Source: Pseudomonas fluorescens | Lineage (GTDB): Bacteria; Pseudomonadota; Gammaproteobacteria; Pseudomonadales; Pseudomonadaceae | Assembly (NCBI RefSeq): GCF_018614655.1 | Contig: NZ_JAGGOG010000004.1 | Location: 248,001 to 312,000 of the forward strand | Length of the DNA stretch: 64,000 nt | Reading direction: 5' to 3' | Part shown: positions 8,651 through 17,320 of the stretch, piece by piece | How the letters are laid out: every line of letters begins with the position of its first letter | How positions within the stretch are numbered: position 1 is the first letter of the stretch | Notes under the pieces: generated by a model | The model's database searches: none | Seen by the model: only the letters and a program-made list of their open reading frames with translations | Told to the model about the DNA's origin: nothing | Position numbers and translations under genes: made by a program

Positions 8651-10473
8651 CGCATGATCTCGCCGCGTTCGGTGGTACGGATCACCGTCTCGGTAAAACT
8701 GTTGATCGACACGTAGCGTGCCAGGAACCGTTCAAACACCGCACCGAGCAGAAACACACCGGTACCGCGGAACGCGTTTTCATCAAATTCCAGAGTGATT
8801 TCCAACCCGCGCCCAAACACGATCGGCCCGGGCATCGGCAGACGCCGAGTCACGGCTTTGCTGCTGACCTCGCGCAAGCCTTCGATCTGCAATTGCAGCG
8901 CGGCGTCGTTGCTGTCGCCATACAGGCGCAGCAATTCGCGCAGCGCGGCGGCGCCCTGGCCTTGTTCACTGAGGGACAGGTAGTTGAGCGACAACTGGCT
9001 GATCAGGCGCCAGGCCTTGGCGTCATGGGCATGGCTGGCGCGCGGGCGACTGGGCCCGGCAACGCAGCGCACCGCCAACACCGGAGCGCTGTCGGCCAGG
9101 GTGAAGTCGGTCTTGCCATTGCCCACGCTCATGAACAGCGGCAGATCGCGGTTGGTGCACAGTGCGCTGACGCCCAGTTGGCGCAGGTCATGGCCGTAGG
9201 GTGCCTGCCGGCTGTCTACCAGGCTGACGAAGGTTTCGCTGCCCACATACGTGGAGCGCGGACCATTGCGACGCTGGTCGCTGGACAGCACGCGTGGCTC
9301 ACGGCGTACGGTGTAGTAAGCCTGGTCGCGGCCATAACGTGACGGATCGCGCACGGCGTAGAACGGTAAGAACGGCTGTTCTGGCCCGGTGCCGTGGCCG
9401 GTGATGGCGCTCAGGGAATGAATCTCGAAATCCATCGGCCGTGTGCGGTCGGCGATCACATGGTGTTCGTTGACTCGCTCGGACAGATGAATCCGGTCCA
9501 CGCGCTTGGGAAACAGGTTGATCGCCGGGGTGCAGAACGGCACGAATTGCGCGGCGCCGACACTGCCTTCCAGGCTCGGATCATGCCGGTCGAACAGCAC
9601 GATCAATTCCAGCTCCTGGCCGTCGCAGCGCTTGACGGCGCGGCTCAGTTCAGCGAACTCAACGAACAGGAAACGATGGGGCAGGGCGAAGTATTCCTGC
9701 AGCAGCCGATAGCCCTGGAAGGCACGTGGCACCACCGGCATCGCCGCATCGACGTCGTCGAACCCCCGGGAGCGCAGGGCATCCGACGGCAGGCGTTCGA
9801 CCCAGTCGCCGCCCGGCTTGCGCGCAAACACCGCACAGGCGTTGCCCAGCAATTGCTCGTAGAGGCGGAACGGCTGCTCGTCGGCACCGCTGAGGTACAG
9901 CGGCAGATTGTCCAGGGCCAGGCTGTTGAACGGCAGCTCGGCACCAGTGCGCAACGTCAGGCGCAAGCCGGCCTTGGCTTTGGGCTCACTGGCGGCCAAG
10001 CGCCCAAGCACGGCCGAAGGGTTGCCGAAGTACTCGGCCTGGCTGACCTGCAACGGCCACAACGTCACCGGATGCGCGGTGCGGTACTCGCAGCACGTCT
10101 GGGTTTCACGGCCCAGGGCGGCGCGCAATACGGTGTCTCGGGGCAGCGCAAAACCGCTGGCCAGGGAGCCTTCGTCGGGATCGGCCTGCAATTGCACTAC
10201 GGTCATCGACGGCGTCGGTGCCAGGTAGTGTGGGTAGGCGATTTCCAACAGGTTATGGGTGAAGGTCGGGTACTCGGCGTCGAGTTTGAGCTGCACCCGC
10301 GCAGTGAGGTAGGCGAAGCCTTCCAGCAAACGTTCGACGTACGGGTCGGCGCAGTCCATGCCGGACAGGGTCAGCCGACTGGCGATCTTCGGGTATTCCT
10401 TGGCGAACTCCGCGGCGCTTTCGCGCACGTGGTGCAGTTCCTGGTTGTACAGCTCCAGCAGGCGCGGATTCAT
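8614..10473 (-). CDS. tssF: T6SS baseplate protein TssF
   Basis: TssF (ImpG/DUF879 family) is the largest wedge subunit of the T6SS baseplate. The 619-residue product starts [18 protein letters not shown] and continues [13 protein letters not shown] and [19 protein letters not shown], the highly conserved N-terminus of the family. Later blocks include [12 protein letters not shown] and a C-terminal [13 protein letters not shown]. The ATG at 10473 overlaps the tssE stop in an ATGA arrangement, which decides the start against a longer upstream frame. The overlap with tssG indicates one translationally coupled baseplate unit. Confidence 0.96.
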   Translation of the reverse strand: MNPRLLELYNQELHHVRESAAEFAKEYPKIASRLTLSGMDCADPYVERLLEGFAYLTARVQLKLDAEYPTFTHNLLEIAYPHYLAPTPSMTVVQLQADPDEGSLASGFALPRDTVLRAALGRETQTCCEYRTAHPVTLWPLQVSQAEYFGNPSAVLGRLAASEPKAKAGLRLTLRTGAELPFNSLALDNLPLYLSGADEQPFRLYEQLLGNACAVFARKPGGDWVERLPSDALRSRGFDDVDAAMPVVPRAFQGYRLLQEYFALPHRFLFVEFAELSRAVKRCDGQELELIVLFDRHDPSLEGSVGAAQFVPFCTPAINLFPKRVDRIHLSERVNEHHVIADRTRPMDFEIHSLSAITGHGTGPEQPFLPFYAVRDPSRYGRDQAYYTVRREPRVLSSDQRRNGPRSTYVGSETFVSLVDSRQAPYGHDLRQLGVSALCTNRDLPLFMSVGNGKTDFTLADSAPVLAVRCVAGPSRPRASHAHDAKAWRLISQLSLNYLSLSEQGQGAAALRELLRLYGDSNDAALQLQIEGLREVSSKAVTRRLPMPGPIVFGRGLEITLEFDENAFRGTGVFLLGAVFERFLARYVSINSFTETVIRTTERGEIMRWKAKPGRRPTL

Positions 10474-10985
10474 GGGCGCCTCCGCTGGTCGGCATTGACC
10501 ACGCGCACGTGGCCGGATTCCAGGTCCAGGTCGGTTTGCAGCAACAGGCGTAACGGCACCGGCTGCGCCCACAGGTCGCCTTCGATCTCGAAGCTCAAGG
10601 CGTTGTGGTTCATCTCGCCATGAGCCACCCGCGCGCGTACCCGCAACGTATTTCGCAGGATGCGCGGCTCAAAGGTAGCGATGGCCTGGTAAATCAAGGT
10701 TTCCAGGGCGCTGACATCGATGCTGGACGCGCTGTTACCTGCGAGCGCCGGCAGGCCGTAATTGACCACCGAGGTGCCGGCGGGGGTGTGCAACGTCGCA
10801 TCGGCATCGAGCAATGAGGTGGTGTTGAGCAGCCACGCCAGGTCACGCAGCACCGAGGCTTTTAATTGGGTCAGGGACAGCACGCGTTTATCGGCGCTTT
10901 CCTTTGGATTGGTCGGGTCGTCGTCGGTCAACCGGTCCAGCAGGGACGGTTGCAGACGGTCGCGGGAAGCGATTTCAGTTACCAC
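10470..10985 (-). CDS. tssE: T6SS baseplate protein TssE (gp25-like)
   Basis: TssE resembles phage T4 gp25 and links the baseplate to the first sheath ring. The 171-residue product carries the gp25/lysozyme-like region, with [12 protein letters not shown] near the N-terminus, [10 protein letters not shown] in the middle and the arginine-rich [15 protein letters not shown] near the C-terminus, which matches the conserved EPRL block. The start chosen is GTG at 10985, because GGAG lies 8 nt upstream and the family begins just here. The frame stays open further upstream but would read through an inverted repeat. In P. aeruginosa HSI-I a tagJ gene lies between hcp and tssE; here there is none. Confidence 0.92.
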   Translation of the reverse strand: MVTEIASRDRLQPSLLDRLTDDDPTNPKESADKRVLSLTQLKASVLRDLAWLLNTTSLLDADATLHTPAGTSVVNYGLPALAGNSASSIDVSALETLIYQAIATFEPRILRNTLRVRARVAHGEMNHNALSFEIEGDLWAQPVPLRLLLQTDLDLESGHVRVVNADQRRRP

Positions 10986-11023
10986 TAAAGCAGCTCCACG
11001 GACAGGTTGCAGGAAGAACAGCC

Positions 11024-11172
11024 CCGTAGCAGCTGTCGAGCGGAGCGAGGCTGCGTTCGAGGACGAAGCCCTCGCAAACCGAACACCTGGATCTATCTGA
11101 TAAATCTCGGTGTCTGTTTTACGACTGCTTCGCAGTCGAACGCAGCCTCGTTTCACTCGACAGCTGCTACGG
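11024..11172. repeat. Imperfect 36-bp inverted repeat between hcp and tssE
   Basis: Arms 11024-11059 and 11137-11172 are inverted copies with 3 mismatches in 36 bp. They begin CCGTAGCAGCTGTCGAG and end in a CGAGGCTGCG-type block. The spacer holds a smaller perfect hairpin (CGACTGC/GCAGTCG). The arms resemble those at 11738-11837 and 34674-34760. The element fills most of the 213 bp gap downstream of hcp, so the hcp transcript can fold into a large stem there; this could act as a transcript-stabilising or attenuating structure. No gene is visible in the gap. Confidence 0.85.
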
Positions 11173-11198
11173 AGTAAAGGGGTATAGGGCAGGGCAGA

Positions 11199-11687
11199 TC
11201 AGCGTTTGGTGTTGGAACGGATGTTCCAGCCAAACTTGATCGCGCCGCCGTCCTTGGTACCGTCAGCTTTCTGCGGCTGGTAATCCACCATCACCTGGGC
11301 GAAGTTCAGCGTGACGTTTTCAGTCAGGCGATCATCGCTACCCGAACCGCCGGTGCTCAGGGAAGTGACCAACACTTCTTCCAGGTTGATGATCATGTAC
11401 TCGACCTGGCTTTCACCGCCGGCCTTACGCACGGTCAGGGTCACCTTGTCGATGTGCTTGCCGCTGGCACAGTGCATCATCAGGTTAGGCGAGGCCTTGT
11501 CGACGTACTTGGTCAGCGACAGGTCCTGGATATTCACCTTGCCCGCGCCACCGCCACCGCCCACATGCATGTTGCCGGATTGGGACATGCCCCAGCTCCA
11601 GTTCAGAACGTCGATTTCGTCCTTGTGGGCCTTGTCCTGGGACTCGCCCTTGATGTCACCGATCTTGATGAAAATATCAACAGCCAT
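11199..11687 (-). CDS. hcp: T6SS tail-tube protein Hcp (TssD)
   Basis: Hcp hexamers stack into the inner tube fired by the T6SS and can carry small effectors in their lumen. The 162-residue protein starts MAVDIFIKIGDIKGES and has the family blocks WSWGMSQSG, a Gly-rich loop, KYVDKASPNLM and GGAIKFGWNI at the C-terminus. It is close in size and pattern to P. aeruginosa Hcp1. ATG 11687 has a strong AGGGAG site about 5 nt upstream, as expected for a highly made protein; a longer frame to 11714 lacks such support. The gene is flanked on both sides by long related inverted repeats. Confidence 0.97.
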   Translation of the reverse strand: MAVDIFIKIGDIKGESQDKAHKDEIDVLNWSWGMSQSGNMHVGGGGGAGKVNIQDLSLTKYVDKASPNLMMHCASGKHIDKVTLTVRKAGGESQVEYMIINLEEVLVTSLSTGGSGSDDRLTENVTLNFAQVMVDYQPQKADGTKDGGAIKFGWNIRSNTKR

Positions 11688-11737
11688 GTTTGCTCCCTGT
11701 GTGGTCTCTACCACGGTATTTGTCTGACACCATTCCC

Positions 11738-11837
11738 GTAGCCGCTGTCGAGGTACGAGGCTGCGATGGGCTGCGAAGCGGCCCTTGAGGGCGGTCCTGC
11801 GGACCGCATCGCAGCCTCGTACCTCGACAGCGGCTAC
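11738..11837. repeat. Perfect 30-bp inverted repeat between tssC and hcp
   Basis: Arms 11738-11767 and 11808-11837 are exact inverted copies over 30 bp, starting GTAGCCGCTGTCGAGGTACG. The 40 bp spacer contains further perfect short hairpins (GCGGTCC/GGACCGC and GGGC..GCCC). The element lies 13 bp after the tssC stop and 50 bp before the hcp start, and is clearly related to the repeats at 11024-11172 and 34674-34760. Confidence 0.92.
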
Positions 11838-11850
11838 AGCATCGTTTTTG

Positions 11851-13344
11851 TTACGCGCCTTTGGCCGAAGGCAGTTTCGATACCAGCCGCAGCGACACAG
11901 TCAGCCCTTCGAGCTGATAGTGCGGACGCAGGTAGAACTTGGAGTTGTAATACCCCGGGTTGCCTTCGACGTCTTCCACGATCACTTCGGCGGCAGCCAA
12001 CGGGTGCTGAGCCTTGGTGGTTTCGGTGGAGTGCGCCGGGTCACCGTCGACGTAGTTGAGGATCCAGTCCTGCAACCAACGCTGCATTTCGTCCTTCTCT
12101 TTGAAGGAACCGATCTTGTCGCGCACGATGCACTTCAAGTAGTGAGCGAAACGGCAGGTGGCGAACAGGTACGGCAGGCGCGCGGCCAGGTTGGCGTTGG
12201 CGGTGGCGTCCGGATCGTCGTATTCGGCCGGTTTCTGCAACGACTGGGCGCCGATGAACGCGGCGAAGTCGGTATTTTTCTTGTGCAGCAATGGCATGAA
12301 ACCGTTCTTCGCCAGTTCTGCTTCACGGCGGTCGCTGATGGCGATTTCGGTCGGGCACTTCATGTCCACACCACCGTCATCGGTAGGGAACGTGTGGGCT
12401 GGCAGGTTTTCCACTTCACCGCCGGACTCCACACCGCGGATGCGCGAGCACCAGCCGTAGTGTTTGAACGAACGGTTGATGTTCACCGCCATCGCGTATG
12501 CGGCGTTGGCCCAGGTGTACTTGGAGCTGTCGGCACCGTCGGTGTTTTCTTCGAAGGCGAAGGCTTCCACCGGGTCGGTTTTGGCGCCGTAGGGCAGACG
12601 TGCCAGGAAGCGCGGCATGGTCAGGCCGATGTAGCGCGAATCTTCCGATTCACGCAGCGAGCGCCAGCCGGCGTATTCCGGGGTGGTGAAGATCTTGGTC
12701 AGGTCGCGCGGGTTCGACAGTTCCTGCCACGAGCCCATGCCCATTACGGTCGGCGAAGCGGCAGCAATGAACGGCGAGTGCATGGCGGCGCAGACTTTCG
12801 ACAGTTCACCCAACAGCTCTACGTCGGGAGGCGACTGGTCGAAGTAGTAGTCGCCCACCAGGCAACCGTAAGGTTCGCCACCGAACTGGCCGTATTCTTC
12901 TTCGTACATCTTCTTGAAGATCGGGCTCTGGTCCCACGCGGTGCCCTTGAATTTCTTCAGGGTCTTGTGCAGTTCGGGCTTGGAGATGTTGAGCACGCGA
13001 ATCTTCAGCTGCTCATCGCTCTCGGTGTTGTTGACCAGGTAGTGCAGGCCACGCCAGGCGCTTTCCAGCTGCTGGAAGTCCGGGTGGTGAATGACCTGAT
13101 TGACCTGGGCGGTGAGCTTGGCGTCGATGGCGGCGATGATCGATTCGATCGACTTGATGGCGTCGTTGGACACCAGGTCAGTCTGCGCCAGGGCCTGCTC
13201 GGCCAGGGTGCGCACGGCGGTTTCTACCGCTTCGCGGGCACGCTCGGTCTTGGGTTTGAATTCTTGCAGCAGCAGCGAAGCGAACTCGCTGGTTTCTTCG
13301 GTGGCGCCCAGGTTCTGTGCGCCTTCGCGGGCTGTATCGGTCAT
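11851..13344 (-). CDS. tssC: T6SS contractile sheath large subunit TssC (VipB)
   Basis: TssC pairs with TssB to form the contractile sheath around the Hcp tube. The 497-residue product has the conserved N-terminal helix region, then HHPDFQQLESAWRGLHYLV, the signature of the ImpC/VipB family, followed by FDQSPPDVELL, MPRFLARLPYG and ATCRFAHYLKCIVRDK, and ends LRLVSKLPSAKGA. The ATG at 13344 has AGGA at 9 nt spacing; a second ATG two codons upstream (13350) is only 3 nt from that site and less likely. It lies 15 bp after tssB, consistent with balanced production of the two sheath partners. Confidence 0.97.
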   Translation of the reverse strand: MTDTAREGAQNLGATEETSEFASLLLQEFKPKTERAREAVETAVRTLAEQALAQTDLVSNDAIKSIESIIAAIDAKLTAQVNQVIHHPDFQQLESAWRGLHYLVNNTESDEQLKIRVLNISKPELHKTLKKFKGTAWDQSPIFKKMYEEEYGQFGGEPYGCLVGDYYFDQSPPDVELLGELSKVCAAMHSPFIAAASPTVMGMGSWQELSNPRDLTKIFTTPEYAGWRSLRESEDSRYIGLTMPRFLARLPYGAKTDPVEAFAFEENTDGADSSKYTWANAAYAMAVNINRSFKHYGWCSRIRGVESGGEVENLPAHTFPTDDGGVDMKCPTEIAISDRREAELAKNGFMPLLHKKNTDFAAFIGAQSLQKPAEYDDPDATANANLAARLPYLFATCRFAHYLKCIVRDKIGSFKEKDEMQRWLQDWILNYVDGDPAHSTETTKAQHPLAAAEVIVEDVEGNPGYYNSKFYLRPHYQLEGLTVSLRLVSKLPSAKGA

Positions 13345-13359
13345 GATCATTCGTCCTGA

Positions 13360-13869
13360 TTAAGCCTTGGGCTCGGCGGGCTTCGGTGCACTGGCAAGTG
13401 CCTGGAGCAATGCCGGGTCCTTGATCGCCTTCATGATGATTTCTTCGGCGCCGGTCTTGCCGTCCATGTAGGTCAGCAGGTTGGCCAGTTGGGTGCGAGC
13501 TTCGAGCAGCTTGTTCAGCGAGTCGACCTTGCGGGCCACGGCGGCCGGGCTGAAGTCGTCCATGCTTTCAAAGGTGATGTCCAGGCTCAGGTTACCTTCG
13601 CCGGTCAGCTCGTTGGGCACGTGGAACGCGACGCGGGGCTGCATGGCCTTGAGGCGGGAGTCGAAGTTGTCGACGTCCACTTCAAGGAACTTGCGGTCGG
13701 CGACGGCTGCCAGCGGCTCGGCCGGCTTGCCGGCGAGATCGGCCATGACACCCATGACGAAGGGCAGCTGGACCTTTTTCTCGGCGCCGTAGAGCTCGAC
13801 GTCGTACTCGATCTGCACCCGAGGCGCACGGTTGCGCGCGATGAACTTCTGAGAACTTTGCTTCGCCAC
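13360..13869 (-). CDS. tssB: T6SS contractile sheath small subunit TssB (VipA)
   Basis: TssB is the small sheath subunit. The 169-residue protein has the ImpB/VipA pattern: RAPRVQIEYDVELYGAEKKVQLPFVMGVMADL split by its conserved Gly-Val-Met block, then KFLEVDVDNFDSRLKAMQPR and the acidic ESMDDFSPAAVARKV region. The start is GTG at 13869, with AGGAG 7 nt upstream. The Ala/Pro/Lys-rich tail is typical. Its place between tssA and tssC matches the standard order. Confidence 0.96.
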   Translation of the reverse strand: MAKQSSQKFIARNRAPRVQIEYDVELYGAEKKVQLPFVMGVMADLAGKPAEPLAAVADRKFLEVDVDNFDSRLKAMQPRVAFHVPNELTGEGNLSLDITFESMDDFSPAAVARKVDSLNKLLEARTQLANLLTYMDGKTGAEEIIMKAIKDPALLQALASAPKPAEPKA

Positions 13870-13923
13870 GTTGCTGCTCCTGGTCGCTTGAGCGACGGTG
13901 TTGTTACTGCGCGGTACAGACGT

Positions 13924-14943
13924 TTATTCGCCGTCCGGTCCACGCAGGTTTTCAAATTGGGACATGCCATCAGGTATCAGGTTGCGCACGATGGCCGCGA
14001 AGTCGGCGTGCACCAGATTCTTGGCTCGGTTCAACAGTACCGGCAGCGGGCTGGAAGGCTCGTGGCGGGTGTAGTACGCGAGAATGCGGTCCAGGCTGCG
14101 CAGGACTTCATCGCGGTTGGCGATGTCGCCGTTGTTGCGCGGTGCGGCGGGGGTAGCGGCGTATTCGACCGGGGCGGCGCTGTCGTCACTGACGGCTTCG
14201 GGATCGCTGCTGCCTTCGCCGTGCGGCGCGTATTGCGCCAGGACCTGCAAGGCTTGTTTGAGGGGGGACTTCAACGGGCCGAGGTCCACGCCCTGAGCGG
14301 AACCGACCTGATCGCTGACGTGCTGTTCGATGGCTTCGCAGGCGGCGCGGGCTTCGTTCAACGCGGTACGGGTGGCGTTCAACTGCTCGGCATCGCTGTC
14401 GAGAAAGGCGCCGGCCAACTGTTCGGCACCGAGGCTTTCACCCGGGAAGCTTTGCAAACCGCTGGCATTGAGGGCGGCGCGCAGGCTGACGGGGCCGAAA
14501 GCCCGTGAGCGGGTCAGCATACTTTCGCGCAGCAGACGGATGGTGTCATCGGACGTCAAACCCGCGAGGGCGTTGATGCGCACGGTGGGATCGTTGTCGT
14601 CATCGGCATCCAGGCGTGGATGCAGTTCGGCCCAGTACTGACGCAGCAGTTCGTTGATCAGCGTGAGGACGGTGGCCAATCCCGTAACACCTTGCAGGGC
14701 CAGGGAGCTTTGCAGGAGGAAATGGGTGATGCGCAGGTCTTTGCTGCGTTGGAGCAGGTCCAGGCTTTGCTGCTGGATGCTGCGCCATTGTGGCGGTTCA
14801 GCGGGCAGGATCGAGTCGCCCATACTGCGCTCAGGCTGGCCTTGAGCGTCACGCTCAAGTTGCAAATAAGCCGCGTCATATTCCAGGTCTTCGCCACATG
14901 GCGAAGTCGCGGAAACGGCGGCGAGCAGCAAAGGCACATCCAC
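13924..14943 (-). CDS. tssA: T6SS assembly protein TssA
   Basis: TssA proteins prime or cap the growing sheath and contact the baseplate and membrane complex. The 339-residue product has the ImpA N-terminal domain beginning LLLAAVSATSPCGEDLEYDAAY, whose SPCGEDLEYD core is diagnostic, and an Ala/Pro-rich linker before a C-terminal segment (EVLRSLDRILAYYTRHEPSSPLP). That C-terminus, ending LIPDGMSQFENLRG, resembles the short (TssA1-like) class. The GTG at 14943 is preferred: GGGAG lies 10 nt upstream and the conserved domain starts directly. An ATG at 14988 in frame is a possible alternative. It is the first gene of the minus-strand T6SS block. Confidence 0.93.
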   Translation of the reverse strand: MDVPLLLAAVSATSPCGEDLEYDAAYLQLERDAQGQPERSMGDSILPAEPPQWRSIQQQSLDLLQRSKDLRITHFLLQSSLALQGVTGLATVLTLINELLRQYWAELHPRLDADDDNDPTVRINALAGLTSDDTIRLLRESMLTRSRAFGPVSLRAALNASGLQSFPGESLGAEQLAGAFLDSDAEQLNATRTALNEARAACEAIEQHVSDQVGSAQGVDLGPLKSPLKQALQVLAQYAPHGEGSSDPEAVSDDSAAPVEYAATPAAPRNNGDIANRDEVLRSLDRILAYYTRHEPSSPLPVLLNRAKNLVHADFAAIVRNLIPDGMSQFENLRGPDGE

Positions 14944-15346
14944 TGAGTTCGATCTCCCTATCAGCCTGCTTGCGTGCGGGCAGTTCATGCCTTAGTTGCG
15001 AAAGTAATACTTGCGCGTCATCGGCATGCTTTCTTGGTCTATAAACACTTTGATTCTAAAGTGCCATCATTGGTATTCAAGAAGTTATGCATTTTTGGTG
15101 TAGTACTTATGCCTTGTCAAGGTAAGCTATTCACCCTGTGTGACAGATGTGCAGTGCTTAACAACCCCCACGACCGTAAGGCCTGCGCAGGCACTGACAC
15201 CGGGTTTTTGTCACAAGAGCCGAGTAAGATCAGTGATCATGCTGATAAAACAGGCTTTGGATGGTTGTTAGCACCATCTGTCGGGGAGCTCGAGGGGTTA
15301 CCTTCCCTTGCGTCAACCGTGCGCGAAGTATCAGCAAGGAGGCATG
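14944..15346. promoter_or_regulatory. Divergent T6SS control region
   Basis: This ~400 bp AT-richer stretch separates tssA (minus) from fha (plus) and must hold the promoters of both blocks. No good sigma-70 pair was seen. On the plus strand 15258-15273 reads TGG...(10 nt)...GCA with correct GG-N10-GC spacing, a weak sigma-54-type candidate about 75 nt before fha. On the minus strand a perfect TGGCAC lies at 15061-15066 (read in reverse) but its -12 element is poor. The end of the region carries AAGGAGG next to the fha start. No gene was seen in it. Confidence 0.6.
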
Positions 15347-16735
15347 ATGTCGCTGTGTTTGACTATCACTAGTTATCACAAGATTACCCCTGGCCAATGC
15401 CCTGAAAAGTCCATGGATCAGGGCGTGATGGCAATTGGCCGCAGTCCTGAGAATGACTGGGTATTGCCCGACCCTGAGCGTCTGGTTTCCGCGCAACACT
15501 GCGTTATTCAATACAAAGACGGCCGTTACTACTTAACCGACAACAGCACCAATGGTGTTGAGTTGGTCAAGTCCGGTATTCGTTTGCGCCGGGGTAGCAG
15601 TGAGCTGTTGGAAGATGGCGAACTGATCCGTATCGGTGATTACGAAATTCAGGCGCGCATCGACTTCAATCTGCAAGTCACTGAAAGCCAGCCTTTTGCT
15701 GGCGATTCGTCGAACAGCTTCGAGGCTCTGATGGGGCGTCAGGGTGCCGTCGTGAACACGCCGATATCAGCCCCGACGCCAACCCCGGTGATCGCGCCGC
15801 AGTTCCAGGGTGCGTCGTCGATGGACACCCTCCCGGACCTGTTCGACTTCCTGACGCCCACCACCGTCCCGCCTGCCACTCAGCCCGACCATGTACCGGC
15901 GCAGCAGCATGACTTCCGCCCGCCAACGCCGCTGCCGGTGGCTGAACCGCCTGCGCCGCCTGTCGCCTCGGGTTCGACGATTCCCGACGACTGGGATCTG
16001 TTTGGTGACGCGCCAGCGCCTGTGGTCAGTGCGCCCGCGCCGGTATCGATTCCGACGCCTGAGCCGCCACCGCTACCAACACCGCCAACACCGGTCGTCG
16101 AACCGCCCGTCGTCGAGCGCCTGCAACCAGTGGCCGGCAGCAACCAGCCTGACCTGCTGCAAGCCTTCTTGCGTGGCGCAGGGATTGATCAATTGCGCTT
16201 GGACAAGGCCCAGGCCGAAGCGCAGATGGAAAGCATCGGTCGCAGCTACCGGCTGATGGTCGAGGGCCTGATCGACGTGTTGCGCGCCCGAAGCAGCCTC
16301 AAGGGCGAGTTCCGCATGCAACAGACGATGATTCAACCGGTGGAAAACAATCCGTTGAAATTCGCGCCCAATGCCGACGAAGCGTTACTGCTGTTGCTGC
16401 GTCACGGTAACCAGGCGTTTATGGCGCCGGACCTGGCGGTGCGCGACAGTTTCAATGACCTGCGCGCTCACCAACTGGCGGTAATGGCCGGCGTCGAGGC
16501 GGCCATCAAGCATCTGCTCACGCGCTTTGAACCCACCCAACTGGAAGAGCGCATGGGCAAGCCCGGCGGTCTCTCGAGTATTTTCAACGGTTCGCGCCAG
16601 GCCCAGTATTGGCAGCAGTTCACCGAGCTCTACAGCAATATTTCCCGTGAGGCCCAGGAGGATTTCCAGGACTTGTTCGGGCGTGAATTCAGCCGTGCCT
16701 ACGAAGAGCACAGCGCACGACAGCGTCGCCCTTGA
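15347..16735 (+). CDS. fha: T6SS forkhead-associated scaffold protein Fha
   Basis: Fha is the substrate of the PpkA kinase in HSI-I-type systems; its phosphorylation switches the apparatus on. The 462-residue protein starts MSLCLTITSYHKITPGQ. It has an FHA fold at about 25-95 with the phosphothreonine-binding residues in GRSPEND (31-37), VSAQH (47-51) and NSTNG (66-70). A Pro-rich linker follows (about 140-255), then a C-terminal domain with LLQAFLRGAGID and the block FNGSRQAQYWQQFTELY seen in the TagH/Fha family. AGGAGG (15337-15342) sits 4 nt before ATG 15347 and 1 nt before ATG 15344; the former is more likely. It opens the plus-strand block. Confidence 0.94.
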   Translation: MSLCLTITSYHKITPGQCPEKSMDQGVMAIGRSPENDWVLPDPERLVSAQHCVIQYKDGRYYLTDNSTNGVELVKSGIRLRRGSSELLEDGELIRIGDYEIQARIDFNLQVTESQPFAGDSSNSFEALMGRQGAVVNTPISAPTPTPVIAPQFQGASSMDTLPDLFDFLTPTTVPPATQPDHVPAQQHDFRPPTPLPVAEPPAPPVASGSTIPDDWDLFGDAPAPVVSAPAPVSIPTPEPPPLPTPPTPVVEPPVVERLQPVAGSNQPDLLQAFLRGAGIDQLRLDKAQAEAQMESIGRSYRLMVEGLIDVLRARSSLKGEFRMQQTMIQPVENNPLKFAPNADEALLLLLRHGNQAFMAPDLAVRDSFNDLRAHQLAVMAGVEAAIKHLLTRFEPTQLEERMGKPGGLSSIFNGSRQAQYWQQFTELYSNISREAQEDFQDLFGREFSRAYEEHSARQRRP

Positions 16736-16798
16736 GTGGCGTTATCGAATAACAAAAAATGAAACAACGGACAGCTAAATAGTCATTGAGGACACAGG

Positions 16799-17305
16799 AT
16801 GATTCCCAGGTTTTTACTCGTAGCCGCCACCGCGCTGCTGCTGACGGCGTGTGCCAAGGATGCCGTCAAACCCGAAGCAGTCGAGGCTGAAGCGGACACC
16901 GCTGCCATTGAGCTGCACTTCCATGCCATTGCCGGCCTCAACCCCGGTGCCAACGGCCAGCCGGCACCGGTGCGGGTGCGGATTTTCGAGCTGAAAAACG
17001 CCGCGACGTTCAGCCGCTCCGACTATTTCGCCCTGGCCGACCGCGCCCAGTCGACCCTCGGCCTGGACCTGCTCGACCAGGACGAAGTCATGATCCAGCC
17101 CGACCAGCAACTGAGCATCAAACGGGACCTGGACCCGGACACCCGTCAGGTCGGCCTGCTGGTGGGCTATCGCGAGCTGGACCGCGCGCAGTGGCGCACG
17201 GTGCTCACTGTCCCGGCGCGCCAGTACACCGAATATCAGATCAGCCTTGATGTTCGTGCCGTGCGCGCCGACGTCGTGGTTCCCCCATCCAGCCCTGCCC
17301 AATAA
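16799..17305 (+). CDS. tssJ: T6SS outer-membrane lipoprotein TssJ
   Basis: TssJ anchors the TssL/TssM membrane complex to the outer membrane. The 168-residue product has a lipoprotein signal with lipobox LTAC (Cys18) and Ala at +2, so outer-membrane sorting is expected. The mature part has ELHFHAIAGLNPGANGQPAPVRVRI followed by FELKNAATFSRSDYFAL, the family's beta-sandwich signature (SciN/DUF796), split here only for description. It is 15 bp before tssK. Length and order agree with the family. Confidence 0.95.
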   Translation: MIPRFLLVAATALLLTACAKDAVKPEAVEAEADTAAIELHFHAIAGLNPGANGQPAPVRVRIFELKNAATFSRSDYFALADRAQSTLGLDLLDQDEVMIQPDQQLSIKRDLDPDTRQVGLLVGYRELDRAQWRTVLTVPARQYTEYQISLDVRAVRADVVVPPSSPAQ

Positions 17306-17320
17306 GCAATCGGAGCCCCC

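Noticed and set aside
10986..11156. Upstream extension of tssE
   Set aside because: The extra residues are encoded by an inverted repeat, and GTG 10985 has a good ribosome site and the family start.
11785..13359. A 524-codon plus-strand frame opposite tssC
   Set aside because: Shadow of tssC; His/Gln/Gly-rich composition without domains.
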